The notes: a model not told the origin generated them from the letters alone. Counted from the stretch's first letter, positions 12,991 through 24,788 are shown. The stretch: DNA of 64,000 bases from Chinchilla lanigera (GCF_000276665.1 NW_004955402.1:3939760-4003759), one strand, 5' to 3'. A program made the numbers and translations.

Positions 12991-13096
12991 GGGGCTGGGG
13001 ATTTAGCTCAGCGGCAAAGTGCCTGCCTGGCAAGCGCAAGGTCATGAGTTCGGTTCCCAGTACCGGAGAAAAACCAAAAAAAAAAAAAAAAAAAAA
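12991..13096 (+). mobile_element. ID SINE, young, with target-site duplication
   Basis: Full-length ID starting GGGGCTGGGGATTTAGCTCA, with an intact-looking A box (TAGCTCAGCGGC) and B box (AGTTCGGTTCCC), the GTACCGGAGAAAAACC tail segment and a long A run. It is flanked by the 12-bp direct repeat TTAATGACTGTA at 12979-12990 and 13097-13108. Near-perfect flanks and a clean tail indicate a recent retrotransposition. It is not a tRNA gene because the acceptor-side pairing and 3' half are missing. Confidence 0.95.
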
Positions 13097-13108
13097 TTAA
13101 TGACTGTA

Positions 13109-16100
13109 AATTTTACTTTGCCTAAGTAATATGTATTTTCTAAACACCCTCCTTATTTTACTCCATTTTCTGCTAAGAAATTCCAGATAGGTGTACATAT
13201 GTCTGCCCTTGCTTCCATGGAATAATATGAAGACAGGTGGTAATTAGATATATCACATACTGTGCTCTTGTCTTTTCCTAGTTGTTGCCCCCTGAAGAGT
13301 CAAATCAGTGATCTGTGTAACCAAAACCAGCCCTCGTCATTCACCTAAAGAGAGCCGGGGCCACATATCAGAAATGGAGCATAGTTAATCTTTCTTGTTT
13401 TACCAGGGCAATCCTTAAGCCAGCGAGCCCTGTAGGAGGGGATCCGAATAATTCATCTCTATGATCTTGTAATCAGAGCTGAAAGGACCAGCTGGAAGAG
13501 CCCCGCACAGAATTGTTGGTGCACTGTGGCCAATCTGGATATTGTTACCACCTTTCCCCCTGGACTCATAATCTGTTCCCTGCCGTTCCATCAGCCTGCA
13601 AACCTGCAGGCCTCATGTGTGTGGTGAGAGGGGTCAAGCGACATGCAGGAGAATCCCCAAGTGTGGCCACAGATGCAGAGGGAAGCTTCTCTTTGGTTTA
13701 AATAGAGATTAAACCTGGCATCCACATCTGCCACATCTGTAAAGACACACTTCCATGTTGAGTCACCTTTTGTGATTTGAGGTCGTAGTCTTTATCACTG
13801 AGCCTTGGAGCTATCACATTGGCCCCGAGAGCACCTTTGTTTCTTAATAGAAGCTGAGCTGAGAACTGACAGACGTGCTTCTGGCTGCAGAACAATGTCC
13901 CCATGAGGACAGGTACAGCTTAAAGACCTCTCTCGGGTGACAGTCAGAGAAGACCACAAATCTGCCATCCATGCCTGGCCTCCGCACACCCCGGGTTTCC
14001 TCCAGTCTGATATCCACTTCTCCAGGTTTTTGCTGGAGAAGGTGTAGGTGTAACTTGGCATATACCCCATTTCCAGGCATGTTTATGAGGGACACTCTTC
14101 AGAGTGATAGAACTTTACTTTTGTTAAAACTTTGAAATCATCAAATAAAACAAAAGACAAAACCATGTGTGTATATATCACAGGATACAAATGACAAAAT
14201 TTTAAATATAAAACCTGAACTTTTCAGTTTTTTCCTTCTTTTTCCCCCTTTTTTGCTATACTACAAGAATTTAAAAAAAACAAAATCTTCCCTCATCTCC
14301 TGGTAGATTAAACCCTGGCATCTTGAGGAAAAGGTACTCTTTCAGGGGTCACCAGTGATTCAGGCTCTGGGTATAAGGAGCCACCAAACATTCTGAAAGT
14401 CACAGGGAAGGGTGGATCAGAGAGAAGAGTGGTGCTCTGGAGGGAGGGGGGATGCGTGCTCCCTAGCTGGGAAGGGACATAGCCCTGAGTCCTGCTCCCT
14501 GTGCCCTGGGGACTGATGGGGTAGGAAGAGGATCCCCGAGGAGCTGTGAGAACCATCTAGGGAGAGGCGGCCACTGACCTCTGGTTCTCCATAGTGATGT
14601 GGGAATTGAAGAGGTTACATTATTGTTGAGTTCTCTGTCTACATGTCTGATATCATGACCTTGGGGTCTTGTTCGCCCTTCAGGGGCAACCCTCCAGGGG
14701 CTAGCCAGTTCCAGGAGAAATGAGCACCTCACCTGCAAGCACCTCTCTTCATTCCAGTGTCCATAGCCCAGGCTACCTCCTTTATTGGGCTACCACACTC
14801 TGGGCACTGTTGCTCAGGCCCTGTCACCCCTGGACTAGGTACCAGCCAACTGGGAATAGCTAGTAAACCGCAGAGCCCTGAAATTATCCAAACCCGCTAA
14901 TCCTGGAAACACATGTAGCTGCCCGACCTGTTTCTTCCTATGGAAATCACAGTGTAGATTCTTGCCCTGTGCTCTCCTCCTGTCTCCTGACTCACCCTGC
15001 TGCTGTCCCATATGGACCTACATGGTGTGCCAGGCTCCTGCCCCAGGGGACAGTGAACATAAACTGCTTCCTGTGTGGCAGTCATTTCCATGTCTGTGTG
15101 CTTACCACACCTGATCAAAGCCAGTCCCAGGTGCCCATAAAACAGAGCCACTGGATCAAAGAGACCATGGTGAGGGGACTAACAGAAGCGTCGAGTGAGG
15201 ACCTCCACAAGTCCCCACCTGTATAACAGCAATGAAAAGAATCACAAAACTGTTAAACCAACTTTTTCAGACATCTGAAAATTAGTCATAGATTTGTAAC
15301 AATCCAAGGCTCGTTTCTTCTGTGAAACCTGCAGTATTATGATGGAGCAGTTAGATCCGTGGCTTTAGACTTGGCCTGGTTTCATTCTTCTCCCTGACTC
15401 CATAGTAACCTCAGCACCAGTTACCTTGAGGCGAGCAGAAGAGGTGGAGTGGGTGTGAAGCCTCTCACTGAGTCCCCCTCCAGAGCCTTGTTCCTACCTG
15501 ACCTGTCCTCAGCTCCCGGAACAGTTCCATTCCCAGGGCATTGCCCACATGTGGCCTGACTCAGAGCCCCCAGCATTTAAAAAATACCCGCAGCAATTGG
15601 TTCCTAGAGTGTCTGCCCCAGCTGTACTACTTGTTAGGGCAAACAAAAGCCTGGCCAGAAAGTTAAAAAGAAAATCTGGGGAATATGAAGTCCAAAGGGG
15701 TTTTGAAAATTTTCTTCCCATCTCTGGAGATTTTGCAGGCTATGCACAAAGGCAGGGCTGGGTGCACATGCAGGTGACAGAAAGACCTCACAGGGCTCCA
15801 GTCTCTGACCTCTGGCCAACCTTCAGAACCTTTACAGGCAAGAGGCAGAGTTTTAAATAGGCACACATACACAGCGCCCCTGGGCAAAAGGTGGAGAGCA
15901 TGTTGGTTCCAGCTACTTAGGAAAGTCTGCAAACAATTTCATCTGATGCTAAAATAATCAAGTAGACTTCAGTGGCTGCTCAGTGCAGTGAATAAAGGTT
16001 GTACTGAAGGAGTCTAGGAAAGTCACAAAACAAACACAAAACATCAGCAGCAACAAAAACTTGGCAGTAGCAATAAATTTGGGTAGTAATCTTTTATCCA

Positions 16101-16155
16101 GTGTTATTACATTGTATTATCTAAACTTCACATTTTTAGAAAACATTATGAGATG
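13109..16155. other. unique non-coding stretch
   Basis: No gene or repeat recognised. Part is GC-richer (14300-15230, 15360-15560). A frame of 103 codons at 15549-15860 and a 91-codon frame at 14463-14738 on the minus strand have no recognisable domain. Confidence 0.5.
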
Positions 16156-16339
16156 CAAATATAAGGAGGAATAATCATACACAGAAAAAAGCCTGAGATG
16201 TTCTGCATGTTAGCTGACTAGCTAAACACCTTAAATTAGTTAAAAGTATGCTCACAGAACTGAAGGGTACGCTGTCTACTAAAGAATCAAAGAAGGATAC
16301 GACAGCTATGCTGCAAGAGACACAAGTTTTCCATTTCTT

Positions 16340-16496
16340 TATTTTGGTTTTTTGAGACATAGTCTCATAGTATAGTTCAGGTTAGCCTTGAACTCACTGT
16401 GTAGTTGTAGTCCAGGCTGGCCTTGAACTTGTGGCAATCTTCCTGCCTCAGCCCCTTAAGTGCTGAAATCACAGTTGTGTACCACTATGCCTGCCT
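16340..16496 (-). mobile_element. B1 SINE, antisense, inside old L1
   Basis: Read on the minus strand it gives the 7SL-derived order: a G-poor head, TCCTGGACTACAACTACACA-like body, and TTGAGACA-type end next to a T-rich stretch on the plus strand. Length of about 155 bp suggests a B1 with the internal duplication. Diverged, so not recent. Confidence 0.85.
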
Positions 16497-16596
16497 CAGT
16501 CATTTTTTTAAAAAAAGAAGCACATAGAAACTCTAGAGCTAGAAAACACAATAAATGGAATGAAAAGTTTATTAGAGATAATCAGCCACAAATTTG

Positions 16597-16692
16597 CTTT
16601 TTTTTTTGTTTTTCTCCGGTACCGGGAACCGAACTCACGACCTTGCGCTTGCCAGGCAGGCGCTCTTGCCGCTGAGCTAAATCCCCAGCCCC
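16597..16692 (-). mobile_element. ID SINE, young, perfect 15-bp target-site duplication
   Basis: Antisense ID with tail on the left (poly-T), GGTACCGGGAACCGAACTCA, and GAGCTAAATCCCCAGCCCC at the right. It is flanked by TCAGCCACAAATTTG at 16582-16596 and 16693-16707, both copies identical. Internal pol III boxes look intact on the minus strand. Inserted in L1 ORF1-derived sequence, so it postdates that L1. Confidence 0.97.
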
Positions 16693-17063
16693 TCAGCCAC
16701 AAATTTGAATTGACAGAAAAAGAACCAGCATGCTGGAGCCTAAATCAGGTGAGATCGTAGAGTCTAATGAAGAGAAAGAAAAAGAACAAAGACAAACAGA
16801 GCCAAGAGCCATGAAATAATAATGAAAAGACAAATGTACGCTCAAGGGGAATTCCAGAAGGAGATGAGAGAGAGGAACAGGAAAAAAATCCCAGGCAAAA
16901 GTGACTATTTGTTGATAGCAAATTTTTCTACCCTGCAAGAGAAACTAAAGGAAGTTATACAGACTGATGAGGAAGAGTCCTTGGTGGTTTCATGAATCCA
17001 CATGAAGAAATAAAGAGAATCAGTAAAGGTAACTGCACAGGTGAACATAAAAGACAGTATACT

Positions 17064-17216
17064 GCTGGGTGTGTGGTGGTACACATTTGTAATCCTAGCA
17101 CCTGGGAGGTTGAGGCAGGAGGATTGCCATGAATTTTAGGCCAGCTTGGGCTGCATTGTGAGTCCAGACCAGCGTGAACTACATAGCAAGACCCTGTCTC
17201 AAAGAAACAAAGAAAA
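17064..17216 (+). mobile_element. B1 SINE inside old L1
   Basis: GCTGGGTGTGTGGTGGTACA start, GTAATCCTAGCACCTGGGAG, GAGGCAGGAGGATTGCCATG and CAAGACCCTGTCTCAAAGAA end are the diagnostic 7SL-derived blocks in order. About 150 bp, with the duplicated internal segment (GGCCAGCTTGGGCTGC and GTCCAGACCAGCGTG). Confidence 0.95.
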
Positions 17217-18560
17217 TATACATGTACTTTTTGCTTCTCTTATGTGACTCTAAAGAAAGGCATAAAGCAGTTGTGTTGATGGATTTACAATGTGTAAAGA
17301 TGGAATTTAAGCGGCACAAAGTAAGGCAAAGGGAATTGGAAGTATTAGAGTAAGTGTCTATTGACATTGAGTTAATAGCAGATTGGATCAGTAATCATAT
17401 AAAATAATTAAACAAGCTAATTAAAAGGCAGAAATTGGCATAGTGGATAAACAATCCTGCTTTAAATCTCAGTTACTCGTAAGAGACATATTTTATGAAT
17501 ACACTGAATGTAAAAGTATAAAGAAAGATGCACCAGGCAAACAGTCATGAGAAGGCTGCTGTTTGTACAAAAACACAGAATAGACTTTAAGTTGAAAAAC
17601 TTAACTTAGGTGATTTTCTTCATAGAGATCACATGGTCACTATGTCAGGAAGGTATAACAAGTGTAAAATGTGTATGTATCTAAAGCAGAGGCCCAAATC
17701 ACACGAAGCAAAAACTGGCATAACTGAAGCATGAGGTAGACAGCCCAGTAGTAATAGTTGGAGACTTCTCTACCCCACTTTCAATACTGCGTAGAAAAAA
17801 GGCAGACAGTGAACAAGGAGATGAAGTCTTGTGCAATATAGTCAGCCAACTGGATCTGAAGGACACTAGTAGATGATTTCAGCCAAGTGTAGCAGGTGCA
17901 CATTCTTCTCAAGGGTACATGTAACGTTCTCCAGGAGAGACCAGGTATTAAGTTATAAAACAAGACTCAGTAACTATAAAATGACTGAAACCACACGTAC
18001 TATGTTCTCCAATTATAACAAAAAATCAGAAGAGAAGGAAAATTTGGAAAGTTCACAAATACATGAAAAATTTAAAATACTCTCCTAGATGATCAATGAG
18101 TAAGAGAAAAAAATCGCATGGGAAATTAAGAAACGTACTTAGTTGAAAAAGAAATTAAATCAAAACATCCAGAACATGTGACATGCAGCTAAGATAATGC
18201 ATTAAGGTAAATATATCTTATAAGGGTGTATATTTAAAATAAGAAAGATCTGGAATTAATAACCTGAACTTCTACTTCAAGAAACTAGGAAAAATAGTAA
18301 GTAGAGGAAGAAAAGAATCAGTATTAGAGCAGAAGCACATGGAACAGAGAATTTAAAAAATAGAGGAAACAAGACCAAAAATTAGTTCTTTGGAAAGTTT
18401 CACAAAGTTAACAAAACTTTAGCTACACAGGGAGGGAGAAAAAGAGGAAGAGAGAGAGGATTCAAATTATTGAAGTCAGGGATAAAATAGGGAGCATCGT
18501 TACTGTTCTTACAGAAATAAAAAAGATGTAAGAGAATACTGTAAGCACTCTATACTCACA

Positions 18561-19020
18561 GGAACATGCGGTGAGTGATTGTGAATGTGTACTGGTAACT
18601 AGCACAGAGAGAAAACTGACCACAGGGCCCCTCTCTGTACACACTCGTGCACCTTACCACAGTAATTTGGGTAGAATTACCAGTTTGACAGGGCAGATGC
18701 CTAAGGCCTCTATTAGGGTAAGTAACCAAAAATACAGTTTTACAGTGCTTCCCCTACGTATGAGACTCATACCCTGTTATTTTAGCAGGTAGAAATGATA
18801 GGTAATGTCACAGAATGAAATTATGGCCACTTGTAATGATAACATATAGAAAGAGTCACTATCACAGTGATAGAATATCTACTTCTTTCTGTTCATTCAT
18901 TATGTATAGAAATCTCAAATATGCAAGAATTGAAATTTTATTTTCAACTTAATTTATGTTTCTTTCAGTCCATTGATAGCAAAACCAGACTCAGACAATT
19001 TGCAAATGCGGAATTTGCAA
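18561..19020. other. unique stretch ending in two octamer palindromes
   Basis: No gene or repeat recognised. At its right edge ATTTGCAAAT occurs at 18998-19007 and again at 19013-19022, spaced 15 bp. The second copy crosses the start of the duplicated 371-bp block. Confidence 0.5.
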
Positions 19021-19391
19021 ATGCTCTGATAAACTGTAAAGTAACCTGAAGAAAACCAGTAATATGGTCAAGGTTCTTTCCAGGTAAGAGCACAGCCAGC
19101 TGCACTTTGACTCCCAGCTGTATTTCCCACCTAACTGAGCCAATGCCTTCACGTTGTTTAGCTGCCGAGCTGGTGGTATTAGTTCCTGCAGCAGTAGGAA
19201 AACAATCACTGGCTGGATAAATAGATGAAGAAAAAGATTAAATGAATGAATAAATGAATCAAAGTGATTTCAGAGTGGGAAATATTACGTACTTTAGCAA
19301 CAAGAGCTTAGAAATGGGCTGAGAAATCCGTTTTATCCCAAGGATTCTCGGAACAATTTGCTTCCCAATACTAAGTCAGTTTTGCCCCATA
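19021..19391 (+). repeat. 371-bp direct duplication, copy A1
   Basis: Matches 21511-21881 at a constant offset of 2490 bp with no indel. Only two differences were seen (19049 A versus 21539 C; 19115 C versus 21605 A). The block itself is not a repeat family I recognise. Flanking sequence on both sides differs between the copies. Confidence 0.97.
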
Positions 19392-19449
19392 CAATATTGA
19401 TCAATCAAGGACTCATTAACTGCTTCTTTCAGCAAAGAAATAGAAGACA

Positions 19450-20820
19450 GTAGAACAACTATGTTAGCTATCCTGTATATACATACATACAAAATTTCTC
19501 CTTCTTTCCCTTCTCTTTTCCCACATCTTAGTTGCCCTTTACCCTTGAGCGTTTTCCTTTCATTTCACAACGTCTATCATACTTCCAAGTTTTTATTAAC
19601 TCTTTCAGGTTTTACACTCATGAGACAATGCAGTGCTTGCACATGCAGGTCTGATTTATTTCACTTATGAGTATGGTCTCTAGTTGTGACCACTTACCTA
19701 TAAAAGCCTCGAGTTTATCTTTTTTTATAGCTGAGTAATATTCCATTATATAAAAGTACCACAGTTTTTTAGCCAATCCTTGGTGGATGGACATTTGTAT
19801 TGCTTCCACAATTTAGCGATTACAAATTGTGCTGCTATAAACATAGGTGAACATATATCGCTATGATATGACGTTTTTATATCTTCTGGGAAAATACCCA
19901 GAAGGGGAATAGCTGGGTTGAGTGAGACCTCTAGTCCTAGTTTTCTGAGGAATCTCCAAATGATTTCCACAGTGGTTTCACCAGTCTGCATCCCCACCAG
20001 CAGTGGAGAAGAGTTCCTATTTCTCCACAGCCTCGCCAGCATTTGTTATTGGTTGATTTCTTAATGCTAGCCGTTCTTACTGGGCTAAGGTGGAATGTCA
20101 GTGTGCCTTGAATGTGCATTTCTCCAATGACTAATGATGTTGAACATTTTCTCATGTATTTATTTGCCATTTGTATTTCATGATCTGAGAAGTGTGTATT
20201 CATTTCAGCTGCCCATTTTTGGATTGGGTCTTTGAATTTGGGAGGGCTGATATTTTTTAATTCTTTATATGTTCTAGACAGAAGCCCTTTGTCAGAGGGA
20301 CAGTCAGCTAAGATTTTTTCCAAGTTTGTGGGTTTTCTTTTTACTCTGCTGGTGATTTCTTGAGATGTGCAGACACTTTTCAGTAGGATGAGATCCCAGT
20401 TGTTGATTCTTTGAAGTATTTCCTGTGCAGTTTGGTTTTTGTTCATGAACTCTCTGCCTACCTTTATGTCTTCAAGGTTTTTACCTCCTTTCTCTTCCAA
20501 TAGATTTAGTGTTTCTATTTTAATATTGAGATCTGTGATCCATTTGGACTAGAGTTTGGTGCATGGTGATAGTCTTGGGTCTATTTTCAGTCTTTGGCAG
20601 GTGGTAAGCCAATGTTTCCAACACCATTTATAAAAGAGGCTATCATTCTTCCAGTGAGTTTGTTTGGCCCCTTTATCAAACATTATGTGGCTGAGTGTGT
20701 TTTTGGTTGTGGCTGTTTCTTCCAGTCTGTTCCATTGATCCTCAGGTCTGTTTTTTAGCCAGTACCAGGTTGATTTTATTACAGTAGCTTTGTAGTATAA
20801 TTTCAGGTCAGAGAGTTTTT
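19450..20820 (-). mobile_element. L1 3' part, 5'-truncated, antisense
   Basis: Plus strand holds the antisense of an L1 3' end: 3' UTR-like CT-rich start, then the C-terminal coding end (TAGCTGAGTAATATTCCATT) through the ORF2 endonuclease-distal region to about 20820, where L1 similarity stops. Far less decayed than the L1 at 29.5-34.5 kb, so a younger family. No A tail (poly-T on this strand) is visible at the left, which is unusual for a recent copy. Confidence 0.9.
19618..20500 (-). pseudogene. L1 ORF2 C-terminal remnant
   Basis: Three overlapping minus-strand frames (19937-20500, 19746-20042, 19618-19809) spell consecutive parts of the L1 ORF2 C-terminus, so at least two frameshifts separate them. 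The cysteine motif [18 protein letters not shown] is intact in the first, and a PAIPLLGIFPEDIKT segment and YYSAIKKDKLEAFIGKW follow in the other two. Reverse transcriptase and endonuclease domains are absent. Non-functional. Confidence 0.9.
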
Positions 20821-21510
20821 GCAGGAAAGCCAGCTGTGTGGACAGGTCACCTGTGTTGCTATGGAGTTAGGAAAACCTCTCGTAGTCTGTCTTTCACCAT
20901 CACTGTGCCATAGTCAGGCCCAGGGAAATCGTGCTCCCCTCTGGCTGCTGGACCATTGAAAACTGGGCCTGATTCCCCATGGAGATGTTTCTTCTGCTCC
21001 TACTTTTGTTGGGTATGGAGAAAATCTGAGACCTCTCTACCTCCTTTGGGCTTGCCCCTGACTTGTGGATGTAGGTCTCCTATGAGGTCACACCACCAAG
21101 TCTGGGTAAGAGTTTTATCATAAAATATTATTTCCTTGTGTGAAAGAAGTATAACTTATCTATCTCTTCTCTGGTATGTTTACATGGCGTTAACCTTTTT
21201 ACTCTCACATGTCATTCTATCTTGAATATCTTTGCAATAAAAAGCTTCAGTCCTAACTATTATTTCTTTAAGAAAAATTCGTAGAAGGGCATTTATGTGT
21301 CACAGAATCTGCATATTTTAAGGCTTTTCTATTTATTGCCAAATCACCCTCCAGAAATGTAACAATTTACCTCTCACCAGCAGTGCATAAGAATTCTCAC
21401 TTCCTCACACCTTAGAAGGCTCAGCAATGAATTAGTGCCATGGGTCACATCCTTGCTATGTATTTGAATACAATTTCTGTATCCTGTTCCATGATTCTAT
21501 AATGAAAAGT
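20821..21510. other. spacer right of L1, with older antisense L1-like sequence
   Basis: Mostly unrecognised. About 21290-21430 (ATTGCCAAATCACCCTCCAG; CTCACCAGCAGTGCATAAGA) resembles the antisense 3' region of old L1 families. Together with the L1 at 19450-20820 it makes up the 2119 bp between the two duplicated blocks. Confidence 0.5.
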
Positions 21511-21881
21511 ATGCTCTGATAAACTGTAAAGTAACCTGCAGAAAACCAGTAATATGGTCAAGGTTCTTTCCAGGTAAGAGCACAGCCAGCTGCACTTTGA
21601 CTCCAAGCTGTATTTCCCACCTAACTGAGCCAATGCCTTCACGTTGTTTAGCTGCCGAGCTGGTGGTATTAGTTCCTGCAGCAGTAGGAAAACAATCACT
21701 GGCTGGATAAATAGATGAAGAAAAAGATTAAATGAATGAATAAATGAATCAAAGTGATTTCAGAGTGGGAAATATTACGTACTTTAGCAACAAGAGCTTA
21801 GAAATGGGCTGAGAAATCCGTTTTATCCCAAGGATTCTCGGAACAATTTGCTTCCCAATACTAAGTCAGTTTTGCCCCATA
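21511..21881 (+). repeat. 371-bp direct duplication, copy A2
   Basis: Second copy of 19021-19391, same orientation, about 99.5% identical. The left junction is GAAAAGT|ATGCTCTG here and TTTGCAA|ATGCTCTG in A1. The right junction is CCCATA|TGTGGC here and CCCATA|CAATAT in A1. Confidence 0.97.
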
Positions 21882-22094
21882 TGTGGCTTCCAAGAGGAAA
21901 CAATAATGCGATGTAGCCATTCCCTCTGCCCTGTTGTGATGACACTTACTACCATTTTAGTGTGAAGGAATTATTTTATGCTTGTGATGCCCTGTAATTC
22001 TTCCTTGAAGATTGCGAGCATTTCCCATCCAACATACAAACTGTGACCGTTCCTACCCAGTAAATTAAAAACTAAATACCTGCATACATTGATT

Positions 22095-22175
22095 TTTCTC
22101 TCCCATCAGATATTTATTAAGTGCCTGGCCTAGTGTAGTTTTCTGCTAGGCTCTGAAGCTACTACAAAATAAATA
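22095..22175 (-). repeat. MIR/L2-type 3' fragment, antisense
   Basis: AGATATTTATTAAGTGCCTG followed by GTTTTCTGCTAGGC and CTACAAAATAAATACAG resembles the antisense end of an old MIR or L2 copy. Which of the two cannot be told by eye. Confidence 0.45.
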
Positions 22176-22544
22176 CAGATAATTCCTGAATTAGAAACCA
22201 ATTAATGTTCTAAATCAACTTATAGAAATTAATTTCCATTTTAGGGTTTATCACTTGGAAGAATATTTTAAAAATTCACTCCATATGTGAACTAGCCCAC
22301 AAAAGCCCATTTCCCTCAAAATTTACTTGGGTGAATTTTGAGTTTTACTCAAAATCCTGATAGAATGTAGCAGCATTTAAATGATATTTATTTTATCTAT
22401 TGGAAAACAGATTTCAGTTTCCCAACTTATAATACCAGAAACTCAACATCCTGCCTAGAAAACCTGGCCCCTTCCACAGTGGCACGCAGAACCAGAAACT
22501 TGACTAAGCAATGGAATATATCATCCTGTATTTAAAATATCTTA

Positions 22545-22612
22545 AGGCTAAGCACATAGCTCGGTAGTAGAGCACTTGCCCAGCATGTGTGAGGTCCTGG
22601 GTTTGGTACTAT
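22545..22612 (+). mobile_element. decayed ID SINE
   Basis: AAGCACATAGCTCGGTAGTA (A box region), AGCACTTGCCCAGCATGTGT and GAGGTCCTGGGTTTGGTACT (B box region) follow the ID order. No A tail remains. Old. Confidence 0.75.
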
Positions 22613-24785
22613 ATGCTTGAACCATCTCTGTGTTTAGTTTTCTTTTAGTTCTCTGGCTCATCCTTCTCTGTTCCATGTTTACCACTTTCTCCCTTCTTGC
22701 TGTTATTATATCCAGGTTCTTTAAACTGTCTTTGTTAACCCTTGGCATCTGGACAGATATTACCTTAGCTATCTCGTTTCCTAGGAACTCTCAACTGGGA
22801 AATAAATGGCGCTTAGCTTCACAGAAAAGTCAAGGCCCAGATCCAGAGTCCAAGTTGCATGTATTACCATTAAGAAAGGGGAAGCTACTCGGCTAGAAAT
22901 TATCAGTGATGTGTAAGACACACCACCCACACCCATGACAGTTTTAGCTGGGAGACTTAAATTAACATGTGAACCAGTGTAATCCATGGATATGAAGTGG
23001 TATACACAAGGAGATTATATGGTATCATATAGGCATAAGTATCAATTTTATACAAAATTATACAGACTATAAATACTCTAGGGGGTAAGAACATGTGGGA
23101 TTCAGCTTGTGTCTGCTTTGACCATTCAGCAATCATCAATCATGTGTGTGATTTCTTTGCTCACAATTTTCCTTCTTCCTTGCCCAAAGCTGTCTGTCCT
23201 CCCAACGTCATCTCTATCTCTGTGTCTTAGGACATGGAAGCGTGTGAATGGATAGTGTGTTAACAACACCACAAACGTGGAATTAAAAACCAATTGTTGC
23301 ATGACCCAGGTGAGTTAAGATTTATGTCAGAGGAAGAAGTAAAAAAAACATTTTGGATGTGGTGGAGATGATTATAGATGACAACCCTGGCTGGAAGCAA
23401 GAGTGCCGGCTCTCTGGAGACAGAGGATTCCCACTGAAGTGGGCTGAAGGCAAAACTTGGAGCTGTTGCTGGGGAGCTGGCGGTGTGGGACCCTTGAGAT
23501 GCCATGGGATGAAGGGTTTGGGCTCCATTCGGAAAGCAACAGGGAGCCATTGAATGTATGGTTAAAGCAGGAATTTAGAAAGATTCATTTGGCAGAAACA
23601 TGTAAGACAGACACAGTGAGCTCATTAAAAAGATATTTTGGTCATTGAGGGCAGCAGGTACAAATTTTAAAAGCCCTACTCAAGTGTACAACGGCATAAA
23701 GAAGACCACAGGTGTCCGAGAATTGATCCAAATCTCTAGTGTTAATTTCCTATTCTATTTCCTGTGGAAAATGAATTGTAGTTACTTTTAGGGGAACTAA
23801 GTCCAAGTTTGTTTTCTCAGAGTTTTGACTTCCTCCCACTCCGAGGAGGTGGAGGAGGAGGGGGAGGGGATGGGAGGGGAGGGGACGGTGGCCTCCCGTG
23901 TTTCAGCCTTCTGTGGGATATACTGAAGCTTATTCCCAAAGTCACTCACCTGGAGTGTCCTTTACCCACTGTGGGACAGCGGTTCCTAGAGGCGTGACAC
24001 TGACTGCGAGTAGAGACTGTCCACACAGTCCTGAGGAGAAACACCCTCCTGCTCACTGTGAGACCTCAGAAAGGCCCTCTTTCAGACAACACCGGTCTCC
24101 GACCAAGGACCATGACAGCTTTCACAGACTCACACCAGCCCGGCCTTAGACGCCAGGCGGATCTTTCCTAGATGGCACCCGCATACGAGCCACACCAGCA
24201 GTTTCATCTGTAGCTTCTTTTCAGTGGTGGTAGGACCGTGTGGAGGGGCGGGGCTCAGCCCCACCTGATCAGAAGACCTTTCCTTCATGAGTCCCACACT
24301 TTAGTACGGGGTCTATCGCACCTCTTCTCGGGACCCACCTCGAGGGGGCGGAAGATGGAGTACCTTCTCCCCGTACTCATGTTTAAGTCGGCTTCTTCTC
24401 TCCATCAACCTCTTCACTCATTTTCGTTCTTTCCAGCTTGGGGATTCCTTTCTTCCCCTGGTCTAGGTGAGGAAGTCATGCACGTGTCTTTGAGTCTCTC
24501 TGTATCACCCAAAGACCGGGGTGTTTGGGGCACAAGAATCAGGCATTTGTTGATTCTGCTGTTTGCTGTTTCTCCTTCATTCTGTGAGGAATTCCCACAG
24601 GGATCCTGAGTGACTCCTGTCTCGCTCTCTGATTGAGGAGAAGGAGCCTTAGAAAAAAAGCGAATGGTTTTAGTGAGCACAGGCACGGGCATAACTGGGA
24701 AATATGATGCACCACAACTGGGGTTTCCTCGGGGTGGAGACTCAGCAAGAAGGATAAGAAGGAAAAATCCACTAGGCTTAATGAC
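22613..24785. other. unique stretch with a G-rich tract
   Basis: No gene recognised. Frames of up to 145 codons around 24200-24850 overlap on both strands and show no domain. The section 23880-24640 is GC-rich and could be a decayed LTR, but no terminal motifs were found. Confidence 0.5.
23843..23886 (+). repeat. G-rich purine tract with G-quadruplex pattern
   Basis: From 23860 to 23884 there are five consecutive G runs of 5, 4, 3, 4 and 4 bases separated by loops of 1-2 bases, which fits the G3+/N1-7 quadruplex rule. GGA-repeat sequence lies just upstream. Confidence 0.9.
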
Positions 24786-24788
24786 AGC

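Larger units (their letters stand above)
16160..18560 (+). mobile_element. old L1, ORF1 and start of ORF2, sense strand
   Basis: A-rich sense strand that follows the L1 order: ORF1-like segments (GAAACTCTAGAGCTAGAAAA; GGGGAATTCCAGAAGGAGAT), the inter-ORF stretch with GAAGAAATAAAGAGAATCAG, then early ORF2-like sequence near 18350-18540 (AACAAAACTTTAGCTACACA; GGATTCAAATTATTGAAGTC). It is full of stops and indels, lacks the 3' end, and is interrupted by two B1 and one ID element, all younger. Confidence 0.75.

Noticed and set aside
12991..13065. Possible tRNA gene
   Set aside because: A and B boxes are present, but the 3' half cannot pair as an acceptor stem and the element ends in an A tail between target duplications. 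It is an ID SINE.
23880..24640. Possible decayed LTR in GC-rich sequence
   Set aside because: No TG/CA ends, polyadenylation signal or target duplication could be placed.
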